Shown: positions 1-10,803 of the stretch, piece by piece
Position numbering within the stretch: the first letter of the stretch is position 1
How the letters are laid out: every line of letters begins with the position of its first letter
NCBI GenBank assembly: GCA_035610365.1
Contig: CM069436.1
Span: forward strand, 6,810,937 to 6,874,936
Reading direction: 5' to 3'
DNA: 64,000 bases
From: Aquatica leii
Taxonomy: Eukaryota; Arthropoda; Insecta; Coleoptera; Lampyridae
Notes under the pieces: generated by a model
What the model was told of the DNA's origin: nothing
Database searches by the model: none
The model's input: the letters and a program-made list of their open reading frames with translations, nothing else
Program-made: the position numbers and the translations under genes

Positions 1-300
1 TTATATTTGTGAATTCATTTTAAATTACAAACTAAATATCAGATAAACTGTTAATGTCAGAATTTTTTTTATTTAAATAAATTGTTAGGAAACTGTAAAA
101 ATACTTGGAATAATTTAGATACGTACAAAATTATATAAGAAAAACTGTTAAAAGTGGCGGATACATCCAATTCCGGTTTCTTTACCAAACACATCTTTTG
201 ATAGAGCCGAGAGAATCTGAAAAGCCAGCTTGATACCAAACTTCAAGTAATTAGGACGTTTGGTTCGAGACGAGGTTCGAGAGTTATCGTGGGTACATCC
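1..300. repeat. Dispersed repeat, copy A (LINE 3'-end-like)
   Basis: This stretch matches 452-747 in order and orientation with scattered mismatches and small indels. Shared blocks include acaaaattatataagaaaaa, 'ccggtttctttac/tca' and 'catcttttgatag', and both copies end at 'gttatcgtgggtaca'. Copy A lacks the CA run and hairpin tail seen after copy B. It is non-coding. The block resembles 3' ends of insect RTE-type LINEs or their SINE parasites; that assignment is from memory of the family, while the duplication itself is seen directly. Confidence 0.6.
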
Positions 301-426
301 AAAGATAACTTAAATAAGATGCAGCACTCCGTATATAAAGTCAAAAGAATTTAGAGACAAATTGTTATTTTTTAACGTATCTTGCTTTTCTTTCAAGATA
401 TAAAATTTTTTCTAAAATTGTAGGCT

Positions 427-437
427 GGATTCGAACC
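427..437 (-). other. Isolated tRNA-like B box
   Basis: The - strand reads GGTTCGAATCC, a canonical internal B box of RNA polymerase III promoters. No matching A box or cloverleaf is visible, so it is at most a remnant of a tRNA-derived SINE lying between the two repeat copies. A chance match is possible. Confidence 0.3.
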
Positions 438-451
438 TAGGATCATATATC

Positions 452-900
452 GAATTCAATTTCAATTATAAATCAAATATCTAATAAACTGCTTATGTTA
501 GAAAAAAAATTATTTGAATAAATTGTTAAAAAAGAATTATCTCTATAAGAAACTGTAAAAATAATTCGAATAATTTACATTCGTACAAAATTATATAAGA
601 AAAACTGTTCAAAATGGCAGATGCACCTACTTCCGGTTTCTTTATCAGACCCATCTTTTGATAGAACCGAGAAAATATGAAAAACCAGCTCCATACCAAA
701 TTTCAAGTTACTAGGACTTTTGATTCGAAAGTTATCGTGGGTACAACGTTGCACACACACACACACACACAAACACCCAAAAAAAATTTGTCAAAAATAC
801 GTTTTTCTGATTCAGGAGACCTTGAAACGTAAAATTCTTCAAAAAAATTTTTTGAAGAAAAATTGCGATCGCGTACTTTCCTTATAGGAAAGTAAAACGA
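452..900. repeat. Dispersed repeat, copy B, with CA run and hairpin tail
   Basis: The first 296 bp repeat copy A. Beyond it come a (CA)n run at about 752-770, a near-palindrome at 835-859 (ttcttc, A7T6, gaagaa) and a perfect short hairpin at 874-894 (tactttcct ... aggaaagta). The order of repeat body, CA microsatellite, 'cttgaaacgt' and a 'cttataggaaag' hairpin is what I recall from 3' untranslated ends of RTE/BovB-like LINEs in insects. No reverse transcriptase is next to it, so this would be a tail-only, strongly 5'-truncated insertion. Confidence 0.5.
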
Positions 901-2953
901 GGCAACGGCTAACACAGTTTCCCCGGAGAGGGAGTCGCAAACTTTGTGATGTATCACAACGTAGTTGAAGAGGACGAAGACAGTACATAAGTGTAGTTAT
1001 ATAAACGTTGCAAACAATATTACATGGGTTGATATCTCAGGCCAAATATAAGTTACGCCTTTTGTTAGGGCAACGTGTCGCATATCTACGTCCCCTAATC
1101 GATCTAACTTTTACATTTAACGAAGGAATGACTTTACTTGATTAAGTTAAATTTCAAGAATACGAAAATTAAAGTGCCGAGAATCAAAGCGCACCCGATA
1201 AGTATGTGACACACAAAAAAAGAGTTTAATATTGTGATTACAACCTAGTATGTACTACGTGTGGCCATTCTAATAATCGACATAACCAACAAGGTGAAAT
1301 AGAAAATACAATACTTACAGTTGTGTATTATCTAGTAGGGTATTAGCTAATTCCGTACCAGTCTGACATAAAACGTAATATGCAATTTGACACAAGCGTA
1401 CATATTGTGTTAGCACAAGTAATTTGGTTTAATGCATACAATATTTGACGTAAAAGAATGCGCCGAGCTTCCCTCTAATTAACTTCGCACTTGTGTAAGT
1501 ATTTCTTCCCATAAAGTGGTGTACAACTCCTTAGCCTTCAGCGACTTGACGTCATGGAAACTTCTCGACAAATAGGTGTTACCAACGTCACCGATAAGAT
1601 TACAAGTGGAGGGATCGGACCCGCTAAAGAATTAATTTAAGTTCTCAATACAAAAAACGTTATAAAACCACATACCCCAAAATCAGTTTTCACTCAACAC
1701 TACGCCCACATATTCACGTGGAGTGGCGCGAACCAATTTAATAATGAAAGCCTTGTTGGGCCAGAAAGACCGCTAAGAACGGTCCGTAATTTTACAAAAC
1801 GTTAGCAGGAAATGAATTCGTTTTGACAGCCGGCTACGAAGAAGAAGGTAGGGCGTGTCGAGGGACAAATTTTATACTTGAAACATTTTTATACTCAAAA
1901 ATTGATCTACTTTTTAACATAACACTTTTCAACTTATTTTCTGGGGCTGTCTTCGAAAAGGATATCTCGCTTAGCAAATTCTTTGTGCTAATAAACAATT
2001 TTTCTTACATTCTCTCAAGTCTGTTAATTCCTCAACAGGGAAGTTCATTTCAAACAATATTTAAGAGTTTACAAATTATTAAACAATACAAAATTTTATA
2101 GAAATTTGTTAAATGAGAAGCTTGTAATTATAACTCAATAATATCTGTCATTTGCCCACGGCCAACTTTTTATAATAGAAAGTTGTTAAAAAATCTTTGT
2201 AATTACTTGTAAAATCTCAAAAAATAAAGATTTTAGCTATAGAGAATGCTTTATAAAAGTGAAAGAACATAAAGTGTTAATTCCGTTTTTAAAATACATA
2301 CAGGGAGATTCATTTAACAAAATTTTGAAAATTATGTGTTCGAGATTTGTCTCGCCCAATATTTAATTGTTGCAATAATAAAGAAATAACACTGTACCTA
2401 CTAATATCAAAAAATTATGCCTGGAAACAAACTATTGTGAAGTTGTTTTGTCTAGGGTATGAACGATAACTGTAAATAGCTATAAAGGTGGTAAACGTTG
2501 CAAGTCGATTTTACACCTGCGTAATTATAAATTGCTTAGACGTTGAAATAGGATGGATCCTCGTATACAATTGACGATAAATTTTGAAATACTGTGCATA
2601 ATATAATTAAACCCTATATTGGAAGCAAGGGGAAGATGAGCTTAATCTAATTTTGAAAAACTTATAGGGTGACTCAGTTAAAAAGAAGTATGTTTAGGTC
2701 ACTCTGGTAATACGTAACGTCCTGTATAAACGAAAATAATTTAAAATAACACCTGGTCACCTGTTATTTGAATTATACGCTAGTGGTGGGAAATTTTGCT
2801 TTTGTATGTTAGTATTGCGAATGTCTTCTATATTTTTCCAGTCAAATGTTTTTATCTACGTCATCTTTAGGGACTATTTTCACTATGAGAAACAGGTTAA
2901 GTTTATTTTATTTTTATTTTTCATTTTGTTATAACTTACTCATAATACCGTGA
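901..2953. other. No gene seen
   Basis: AT-rich sequence with only short random open frames. The longest is at 1823-2101 on the + strand and has no recognisable domain, no splice context and low-complexity hydrophobic composition. No repeat or transposon motif was recognised. Confidence 0.5.
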
Positions 2954-2973
2954 GCGTTATGGGTCGATAACGC
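2954..2973. repeat. Short perfect hairpin followed by T run
   Basis: Arms gcgttat and ataacgc (7 bp, perfect) flank the loop gggtcg, followed by 'cc' and nine T. It resembles the end of the larger hairpin at 3153-3241, which also finishes 'ataacgcc' plus T7. Confidence 0.5.
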
Positions 2974-3152
2974 CCTTTTTTTTACGTACTTTCTTTTCAT
3001 ATTTGTGTTTAGATTTAGATGGTAACACGTTTTCTATTTCTTTTTGTGCATTCTTTTTTAACATATTTAAGTAATTCTTGCACATTCGTTGTGATTGTAA
3101 AATTAAAATTTAGTTTATGTAAAGTGAAAAATAAAATCTTGTATGGACCGTT

Positions 3153-3241
3153 GGCGTTACTGAATGATTATGCCTATCGAGCAACATAAGGCCTCGGGCT
3201 GCATCACGTTGCTCGCCGGCCGTAATCATCGTAATAACGCC
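3153..3241. repeat. Imperfect 33 bp inverted repeat, GC-rich against background
   Basis: The left arm (3153-3185) and right arm (3208-3241) are reverse complements with a few mismatches. Outer blocks are ggcgttac/gtaataacgcc, the middle block is gattat.cc/gg..gtaatc and the inner block is gagcaac/gttgctc. The loop is about 22 nt. A run of seven T follows. In an animal genome this is not a bacterial terminator. It could be a very small foldback MITE or a structured RNA remnant. Confidence 0.55.
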
Positions 3242-3499
3242 TTTTTTTAAATACTATTTTCTAGAAGGGTTCTGATTAGTTTTGTTTACGGTAAGCATAT
3301 ACTGTGTGCACTTTCGTATCGAAATTTTACCAATTAACAATTTTTGATCAACAATGAAAATGTGTTGTCTCGATTATTTTCTGCAAATATAATGATAGTT
3401 TTTCACAGTTCTATATGAGTATATATAAACATTTTTACAAAAAGTTCTGACTATTTACGTTTTTTTTTAAATTTTCAACAGTTTCATTTAGTGAAAATA

Positions 3500-4375
3500 T
3501 ACTATGGGTCAAAAGTTACGGGATTTGACTAACATGGTTGTCTGCTTTCAAATTTTACAGCGTATCTGGTGTCTAAGAAATGTTCTGCGACAGGCGTTTT
3601 TGTGTTCTCTTTTCGTGTCCTTAGTCTATCTGGGTAGCAATATTGTGATCTATTTGTCCCACATATGCCAGCTTGCAAGTGCAAGGTATGTAGTGGACTC
3701 CTTCGATTTTGGAAAGTTGTTGCATATAGATCACTTTAATGTATTTACCCTTAAGTGTTTTAGCTATTTTGTTCGTGGAGCTCTTTATGTATGGAAGAAA
3801 GCTGATTGCAATATGATCTTTTTTCTTTGGTTGTTCTTTCTATTGTCTGTTGATCTCTTTATCTATTACTGCTTTCCTATATCTGTTTTTTCTCAAGACG
3901 TTCGTTAGATATACGAGCTTAGTTTTCAGGGTGTTGGGTTTGCTGATAATGCTCAACCAACTTCTGATCAGACAGCAGAGTGATGGTGTGATTTGGCATT
4001 GACGTTTCTGTGGGTATGTGTTGGTTTTCTGTATACTTGGTGTTCCAGGATGTTGTCAATCTCCCAAATGATCATTACGTTCTAGAACCGGACGCTCCTG
4101 TTTATTTCGATATGATAAATTTGATGTCTGCTTCTAAATCATTGATGTAATCCATGAAACTGTTAAGGGTGAGGCCATATTATGAAGGTATCATCTACGT
4201 ATTGTAGCCAACATAAATAGATTGGCATTGATACTGATATAATGATACTAAATGCAAAGAACGTGGAACCGAAGCATATTTCAATTAGCTGATTAACTTC
4301 CTCATTTAAATTTGCTTTTTGTGATTTGATCCTGATGATGTCCAATGTTTTCACTGGTATTTTTGTCAAGGGAGA
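3500..4375 (-). pseudogene. Penelope-like element fragment, RT to GIY-YIG
   Basis: Read on the - strand, the high-coordinate end carries the reverse transcriptase active-site block WLQYVDDTFIIWPH (near 4160-4205), with the YVDD catalytic aspartates intact. After frameshifts and stops the sequence continues through the RT thumb into an endonuclease-like block with YIPCTCKLAYVGQ (about 3650-3695), the GIY-YIG core of Penelope elements, and an AEH-like block near 3580. Penelope elements copy themselves using this RT plus GIY-YIG nuclease pair. The upstream RT fingers are missing and several stops are present, so the copy is dead. It is clearly diverged from the copies at 13380 and 42835. Confidence 0.8.
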
Positions 4376-5952
4376 GAGCTCGCATGGAACTTCTATTAAT
4401 CGTACAGAAGTTGATGGTGTCTTTAAATTATTATTACCATTTACTACGATTACGTAACCTTAATTGAAAAATAAGTGCCAAGATCAGAACTTTAAAGAGA
4501 CTAAAAGGCAATTTCTTGCCACCACTTCATCCGTTTTGATGGAAGTTTACAACTTATGAGACTCTAAAGAGCCTTGATTTTTGTGTGTCTCTTCGTCGAA
4601 AACATTGCTCGTACTAATTTCTTTGTGAAGATTTCAAGAAGTGATGGGTGACTCACCTTAATAATTTATTGATTCGTTTCGTTGCAAATCGATTCACTAC
4701 AAGACCAACTCTTAAGTACTGAATGCATTCATTTTCCAGTTGTGTGAGAACAACAAATAAAATCAATTTATATACATACCGGGTGTTTACGAGTGTCTAT
4801 ATATTCGGACCAGTTACGTAAATTGGCAATTTCCAAATCGATAACCTCGTACTTCCATTTAGGGGATTAAAATAATGAATGAAAGAAGGGGTGGTGAAAT
4901 TTAATCCAAACAAGTTGCACCATGGGACGTTATGTAAGATCGTATTCTTTTAACAAACACGTGTTAGGGCTCAAATCAGTATTTGGGTTAATAAGCAGCA
5001 CGAAACATTAACATCCTTATTTGAATGTATAACTATTTATTACACAACGTAAAAAAAATATTCGTATTTTTAAACAGCAATAAACTTCACGGGAGGTGTT
5101 TGTTTAAATGACAATTAAAAGAAAGTCCTTTAAAATCCGTTATGTGTTTAAACTGTTTTAAAATTTAAATTTTCATGGAAATTGTTTATTTTTCCTTTTC
5201 GTGAATAATCATTTCCGCGTTTAAAGCTTTTGTTTGAAATTTAATTTGCAACGCGTTTGTTTGTTTTTAGAATTAGGCAAAATATTACTTCTGAACTAAC
5301 TGATAAAAATCAATACTAATTAGCTTGACGAGTTCCAAATTTGGGCCACAGCTAGAAATTTGTAACTGTATTAATTAAATCATTTCTTACAAAGCACTTT
5401 CAACGTGGCGGGGTTTTAATTTTTTATACATGATCTATTTTTTCGTGGAGCACTGGGAATTGTCTTGGAGAGCACTAAGTGCTCCACGGGGCACAGTTTG
5501 AGAAACATTTTTATAAATTGGAATACAGGTTCTGATTAATTTTTTTTGTAATAATCCTGACGATTAAAAATCTACTAGCAATAAATTTTTTCGGTGAGTA
5601 AAAATGATCTCATTTTGATTCACAAATTTACTCGTACTCGTAAAATACCATTTTCTGAATCGGTGATATGAATAACACTATACAAAAGAATACTAAGCGT
5701 GCTAAAGACGTAACAACTAGTTAGAGTTTGTCACTTTTCGAAGGTGCTAATTATAAATTACGAATCCAAACACTCGTAATTTGTATTTATTATCAACACA
5801 GTGTTGATTCGAAATTTTAAATAAGTATGTATTCAGAACGTTTTCAGGTTGTCTCATACTTTCTAGTTTGTCTTAGGCTAGAAAATGTTGTTTTTTGAAC
5901 AAAGATGTTTACGCCTACATCTTTTATACACTGGATAGCTAGCTAATAAATT
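4376..5952. other. No gene seen
   Basis: AT-rich, no convincing coding or RNA feature. A short 'ccgggtgtttac' near 4779 resembles the ends of insect terminal-repeat MITEs, but no partner end was found. Confidence 0.45.
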
Positions 5953-6191
5953 AAAAGTGAAGCCAAAGTCGGCCATTTGCTGGGTAGGAAAAATATTGCT
6001 ATGTGATTGGTTGCCTTCTTGTGGACATCTCAGGAACTACTATTAAAGAAAACTATATGTTTTTTAATAGTAATTTATGAGATACCCAAAAGATAGTAGT
6101 TAACACATACGTCGCCGACACAATCACATTCAAACTAACCAATAATAACATTTTACCTACGTTATAAATGGCACATTTTAACTTCACTTTT
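5953..6191. mobile_element. Small inverted-repeat element (MITE-like)
   Basis: Ends are aaaagtgaag (5953-5962) and cttcactttt (6182-6191). The complementarity continues inward for at least 50 bp with mismatches, through blocks gccattt, gtaggaaaa/gtaggtaaaa, attggtt and atgtgatt. The centre holds a short palindrome (ctattaaag...ttaatag). No coding capacity. A target duplication is not clear; the ends sit in TA-rich sequence, so a TA or TAA duplication is possible. Confidence 0.5.
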
Positions 6192-7021
6192 TATACACCG
6201 TTGATATTCGAGTTAAAGTCGTATATTAATAGTAGTAGGGATAAACATTTTTGGTTTTGAATAAAAGTTACCAGAGAGAAGTTAGCCAAGACTTTTGGGT
6301 CATTCACACTAAAATAAAAAAACTAACTTGACTATTTCAGAATTTGAAGAAATTTGGTATGAAAGTTGTCAAACGTTTTCAAAATTACGGCTATGTAAAG
6401 TTTCTTAAGATCCGTCAAGAAACCTAACCGACATATTTGAAAACACCATAGCTTTTCTCCCAATTGAGCTAGAAAGATTGGAGTGGTACCATTTTACTCA
6501 GTTTTAAATGCTCTTTCTTTTGATGTACAACACAACATATTTTGTTATAAAAAGTGTTTTTGAGAAATAAAATTCAAAATATTGATTTTGATTTTCTCAA
6601 AAAGTAAATTTTTGAAAATATTTTCTGCAAATAGTTTATACTTTTGGTAAGTGATTCTCAAAATTTCAAAGTGGAAGGCTAATGAGTTTATAGTTAAATA
6701 ATAATTTAAAAAAAGCGTGTTTTATAAATTTTGTAATAAGTTTAATACGATGTATTCTAACTAATTAATTACGTCTCTCCTCTAAGGCAACAATTCAGTT
6801 ATTTACGAATAATATTTTTTTTTAGTTAAGTTAGAAATAGTTTTTATAATTTAGGTACTTTATAATGCATTTTATTTGTAAAGAGACACTCATAAAATAC
6901 AATCAGTAGAGTCTGTTCTAGATGATTCTTCAAGTTGTGACACGAAAGGTGTCTATAGTAGGTAGACTGACTAACAGTTTCATAAAAGACCTTTTTTTTT
7001 TAAAAAAAATTGGCATTTTTT
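6192..7021. other. No gene seen
   Basis: AT-rich. It ends in T10A8 at about 6990-7008, next to the truncated rRNA piece. Nothing else recognised. Confidence 0.4.
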
Positions 7022-7440
7022 GTAACCAACGCCTTTCATGGTTTCCCATGAGCGTCGATTTGGCCGCTTTAACTTTACGTTTGGTTCATCGCACAGCGCC
7101 AGTTCTGGTTACCAAAATTGGCCCACTTGGCACTCTAGATCCGATCTCGCGGCTTCGTTAATCGGACAAGCCGGAGATCTCACACATTTAAAGTTTGAGA
7201 ATAGGTAGAGGTCGTTTCGACACCGATTCGCTCTAATCATTCGCTTTACCGCATGAGACTCTCTTGATGCGAGCGCCACGATGCGCGATCCGTTCTTCAC
7301 TTTCGCTTCGCCTTTGGGTTTATCGAATGCGCCCATTGACTCCTTGATCCGTGTTTCAAGGCGGGTCCTGAGATTACCCAAAGCGATAGCCTCGCAAACT
7401 TTAAAACCGAGCTGATGCAACGGTAAACGAGACGGTTGCT
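7022..7440 (-). pseudogene. 28S rRNA pseudogene fragment with internal deletion
   Basis: The - strand carries highly conserved large-subunit rRNA words in the correct order: ccttgaaacacggatcaagg, then ggtaaagcgaatgattagag, 'cgaaacgacct', 'cctattctcaaactttaaat', 'gtgagatct', gtgccaagtgggcca, 'cagaactggcgctgtg', gatgaaccaaacg, 'cgacgctcatggga' and 'ccatgaaaggcgttggtt'. In a normal 28S gene about 350 bases separate the first two blocks; here only about 110 remain. Many substitutions show it is not functional. The open frame across it (7109-7489, -) is incidental. It ends abruptly at 7022 beside homopolymer A/T runs and is followed on the + side by a satellite array. Confidence 0.88.
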
Positions 7441-7599
7441 CTATTCCTATTTTAATAACTATGCTAAATTTATAAAATTGAATATACAAATTCTGAAATA
7501 AAATGCGAAGACCAAAAGGCTGTACTTTGATTGTTTAATTTGAAAAAATGCGGCGGAGGCTGTCCTCTAGTCATTGCTTTTCCATATATAAATATATGT

Positions 7600-10330
7600 A
7601 TAAAAATTGCAACAAAAGTTGAGCTTTTTAGTAGGAATTGAGACAAACCGTACGAAGTCCAGAGTAAATCAACGAGAACTATTTGATTGTTTAATTGACA
7701 AACATTGGGTGGACTGTTTTTTGGTTTTTGCGATTTCATATGTAAAAAAGTGTCCAAAACACGATGCAATTATAAAAATTGCAATAAAAGGTGGTTTTTT
7801 AATTAGAATTTGAGACAAACCGTACGAAGTCGAGAATAAATCAACGAGAACTATTTGATTGTTTAGTTTACAAAAATTGAGAGGATTGTATCTTGGTTTT
7901 TGCGAATTTCTTTGCAAAAAGGTGTGCAGAACACGATGCAATTATAAAAGTTGCAATAAAAGGTGTCTTTTTATTAGAATTTGAGACAAACCGTACGAAG
8001 TCGAGAATAAATCAACGAGAACTGCATATTTCATTGTATAATTTACTACATTTGGGAGGATTGCTCCGTGGTTTTTCGAATTCTAAAGAGGTCTGCAGAA
8101 GTCGATGCAATTATAAAAATTGCAATAAAACGGGATTTTTTTAGAAACATTTGAGACAAACCGTACGAAGTAGAGAATAAATCAACGAGAACTATTTGAT
8201 TGTTTAGTTTGCAAAAATGGAGAGGATTGTATCTTGGTTCTTATTAATTTCTTTGCAAAAATGTGTGCAGAACACGATGCAATTATAAAAGATGCAATAA
8301 AAGGAGTCTTTTTATTAGAATTTGAGACAAACCGTACGAAGTCGAGAATAAATCAACGAGAACTACATATTTCATTGTTTAATTTACTACATTTGGGAGG
8401 ATTGCTCCGTGGTTTTTCGAATTCTGAAGAGGTCTGAAGAATTCGATGCAATTATAAAAATTGCAATAAGACGGGATTTTTTTAGAAAAATTTGATACAA
8501 ACCGTACGAAGTAGAGAATAAATCAACGATAACTATTTGATTGTTTAGTTTACAAAAATTGAGAGGATTGTATCTTGGTTTTTGCGAATTTCTTTGCAAA
8601 AAGGTGTGCAGAACCCGATGCAATTATAAAATTTGCAATAAAAGGAGTCTTTTATTAGAATTTGAGACAAACCGTACGAAGTCGAGAATAAATCAACGAG
8701 AACTACATATTTAATTGTTTAATTTACTAATTTGGAAGAATTGGTTCGTGGTTTTTCGAATTCCTAAAGAAGTCTGCAGAACTCGATGCAATTATAAAAA
8801 TTGCAATAGAACGGGATCTTTTTAGAAACATTTGAGACAAGCCGTACGAAATAGAGAATAAATCAACGATAACTATTTGATTGTTTAGTTTACAAAATTT
8901 GGGAGGACTTTCTTTTGGTGTTTTTCTATGTAAAAAGGTGCAATGAAGGATGATCATTTTATGGAAATTTGTGTTTTTCCGTACGAAGTCGAAAGTGAAT
9001 CGATGCCACGGAAACTATTTTATTGTTTAATTCTAAAAAATTGGGAAAACTGGCTTTTGGTGTTTGCGATTTCCTATGTAAAAAGGTGTGTAGAATACAA
9101 TGCGATTATAAAAACTGCAATAAAAGTTGAACGAACCGTACGAAATCTACGAGAAGTATTTGGTTGTTTCTTTTAAAAAAATTGAAAGAACTACCTGTTG
9201 ATGTTTGCGAATTCCTATATAAAAAAGTGTGCATAACACTGTGCGATTATAAAAATTACAATAGAAGGTGATCTTTCTAGTAAAATTTGAGACAAACCGT
9301 ACGAAGTCGAAAGTAAATTTACGCCACGGAAACTATTTGATTGTTTAATTTAAAAAGATTCGGAAAACTGCCTTTTGGTGTTTGCGATTTCTTATCAAAA
9401 AAGGTGTGTAGAATACAATGCGATTATAAAAACTACAATAAAAGTTGATCTTTTTAATAACATTTGAGTCAAACCGTACGAAGTCGAGAGTAAATCTACG
9501 AGAACTATTTGGTTGTTGTTTTTTTAAATTATGATTGCGATTTCCTATGTAAAAAAGTGTGCATAATACTATGCGTTTATAAAAATTGTAATAAAAAGTG
9601 ATCTTTCTAGCAAAGTTTGAGGAAAACCGTACGAAGTCGAAAGTAAATCGACCCAACAAGAACTATTTGATTTTTTAATTTAAAAGCAATTGGGAGAACT
9701 GCCTTTTGGTGTTTGTGATTTCTTATTATAAATGTGTGTAGAATACGATACGATTATAAAAATTGCAATAAAAGTCGATCTGTTTAGTAAAATTTGAGAC
9801 GTACCGTACGAAGACCTATTTGGTTGTTTATTTTTTTAAAATCGTGAGGGCTGTTTTTTGGTGTTTCCTTTTTAATTTCCTATGTAAAAAGGTGTGCATA
9901 ACACTGTGCGATTATAAAATTCCAATGAAAGAGGATCTTTTTAGTACAATTTGAGACGAACTGTACGAAGTCGAGAGTAAATCTACGAGAACTATTTGAT
10001 TGTTTAATTTATGAAAATTGGAAGAACTGGGTTTTGGGATCCCCTATGTAGAAAGGTGTGCAGAACACGATGCAGTTATAAAAATTGCAATAATGGTTAT
10101 CTGTTCATTAAAATTTGAGACAAACCGTACGAAGTCGAGAGTAAATCGACGAAAACGATTAGATTATTTAATTTAAAGAATTTGAGAGGACTGTCTTTTG
10201 GTGTTTGCGATTCTCTAGGTGTGTAGAATACGATGAGACTATAAAATTTGCCATAAAAAGTTGATCTTAAGAAAATGATAGAAATTGATGTAGCGATAAT
10301 CAATTGTTTAATTTTAATGGGGGGACTGGT
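7600..10330. repeat. Tandem array, about 170 bp unit, roughly 16 copies
   Basis: The anchor 'accgtacgaagt' (often preceded by gagacaa) recurs at 7648, 7820, 7991, 8161, 8332, 8502, 8672, 8842 and then less regularly at 8979, 9136, 9297, 9474, 9627, 9804, about 9961 and 10125. Between anchors run 'aaatcaacgagaact', 'tttgattgtttaattt', 'gatgcaattataaaaattgcaataaaa'-like blocks. From 7820 to 8842 two sub-types alternate (see findings). Open frames on both strands are by-products of the repeat and not genes. No satellite name is recognised. Confidence 0.9.
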
Positions 10331-10760
10331 TTTGCGTTTTATTTTTAAAACGTGTATGTTAAAATTGAATTCATAGTTATTAAAACGAAAATACAGCAAC
10401 TGCTTGGAAAGTAATATTTTGAGTAACTGCTTACATTAAGATCAAGTACATGTGCGTGTATCGTAATATTGAAAAAATAACAATTTTAGAATATTGATAT
10501 ATCGACTCGGATACGATGTTCGTGCACTAATAAATAAATTGAAAATTTCTTGAAGCAACGAAGGTCGTCTACAAGTACAGGGTTGCGTGATAGTATATAT
10601 AAGCAATAGTTATCCGACTGTAAAAATATAATGGTAGACTTTTCCTTTTACGTGATAGTGTAAATGCACGTATAAAGTTAAGTACCTATAGCGAACAACC
10701 AGAAATTACTTTGAAATATAGCAAGGTCTACAACTAGGCAAATTTACATGTTTGTTACAG
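10331..10760. other. No gene seen
   Basis: AT-rich, non-repetitive, between the tandem array and a candidate splice-flanked segment. Confidence 0.4.
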
Positions 10761-10803
10761 CAGTCCAAGAAATCAATGACCAGAACAAAGAACCTCTCTA
10801 CAC
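10761..10803 (+). other. Candidate 43 bp internal exon of a host gene
   Basis: Preceded by 'acatgtttgttacag' (plausible 3' splice site) and followed by 'gtaaaa' (moderate 5' splice site). In the frame that starts with two bases of a split codon it reads VQEINDQNKEPLYT with no stop, a polar, protein-like stretch. The exon would end on two bases of a codon, which is phase-compatible with the candidate exon at 55187-55242. No protein is recognised. Small size makes a chance occurrence quite possible. Confidence 0.3.

Noticed and set aside
427..437. Functional tRNA gene
   Set aside because: Only a B box is present; no A box or cloverleaf can be drawn around it.
2873..2902. Possible microexon between 'tctttag' and 'gttaag'
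   Set aside because: The 3' splice context is weak, the segment is too short, and the peptide is uninformative.
3153..3248. Rho-independent terminator (GC hairpin plus T run)
   Set aside because: The window is clearly an animal nuclear genome; no operon context exists and the loop is long.
3504..3908. 134-residue open frame on the + strand
   Set aside because: It is the antisense of the Penelope GIY-YIG region, whose motifs are on the - strand (CTCKLAYVG). Its hydrophobic composition is a by-product.
7109..7489. 126-residue open frame on the - strand
   Set aside because: The DNA is a 28S rRNA fragment in this orientation; the open frame is incidental.
7470..9659. Many repeated open frames on both strands with similar peptides
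   Set aside because: They arise from the 170 bp tandem repeat; start and stop positions follow the repeat phase, and no protein family is recognised.
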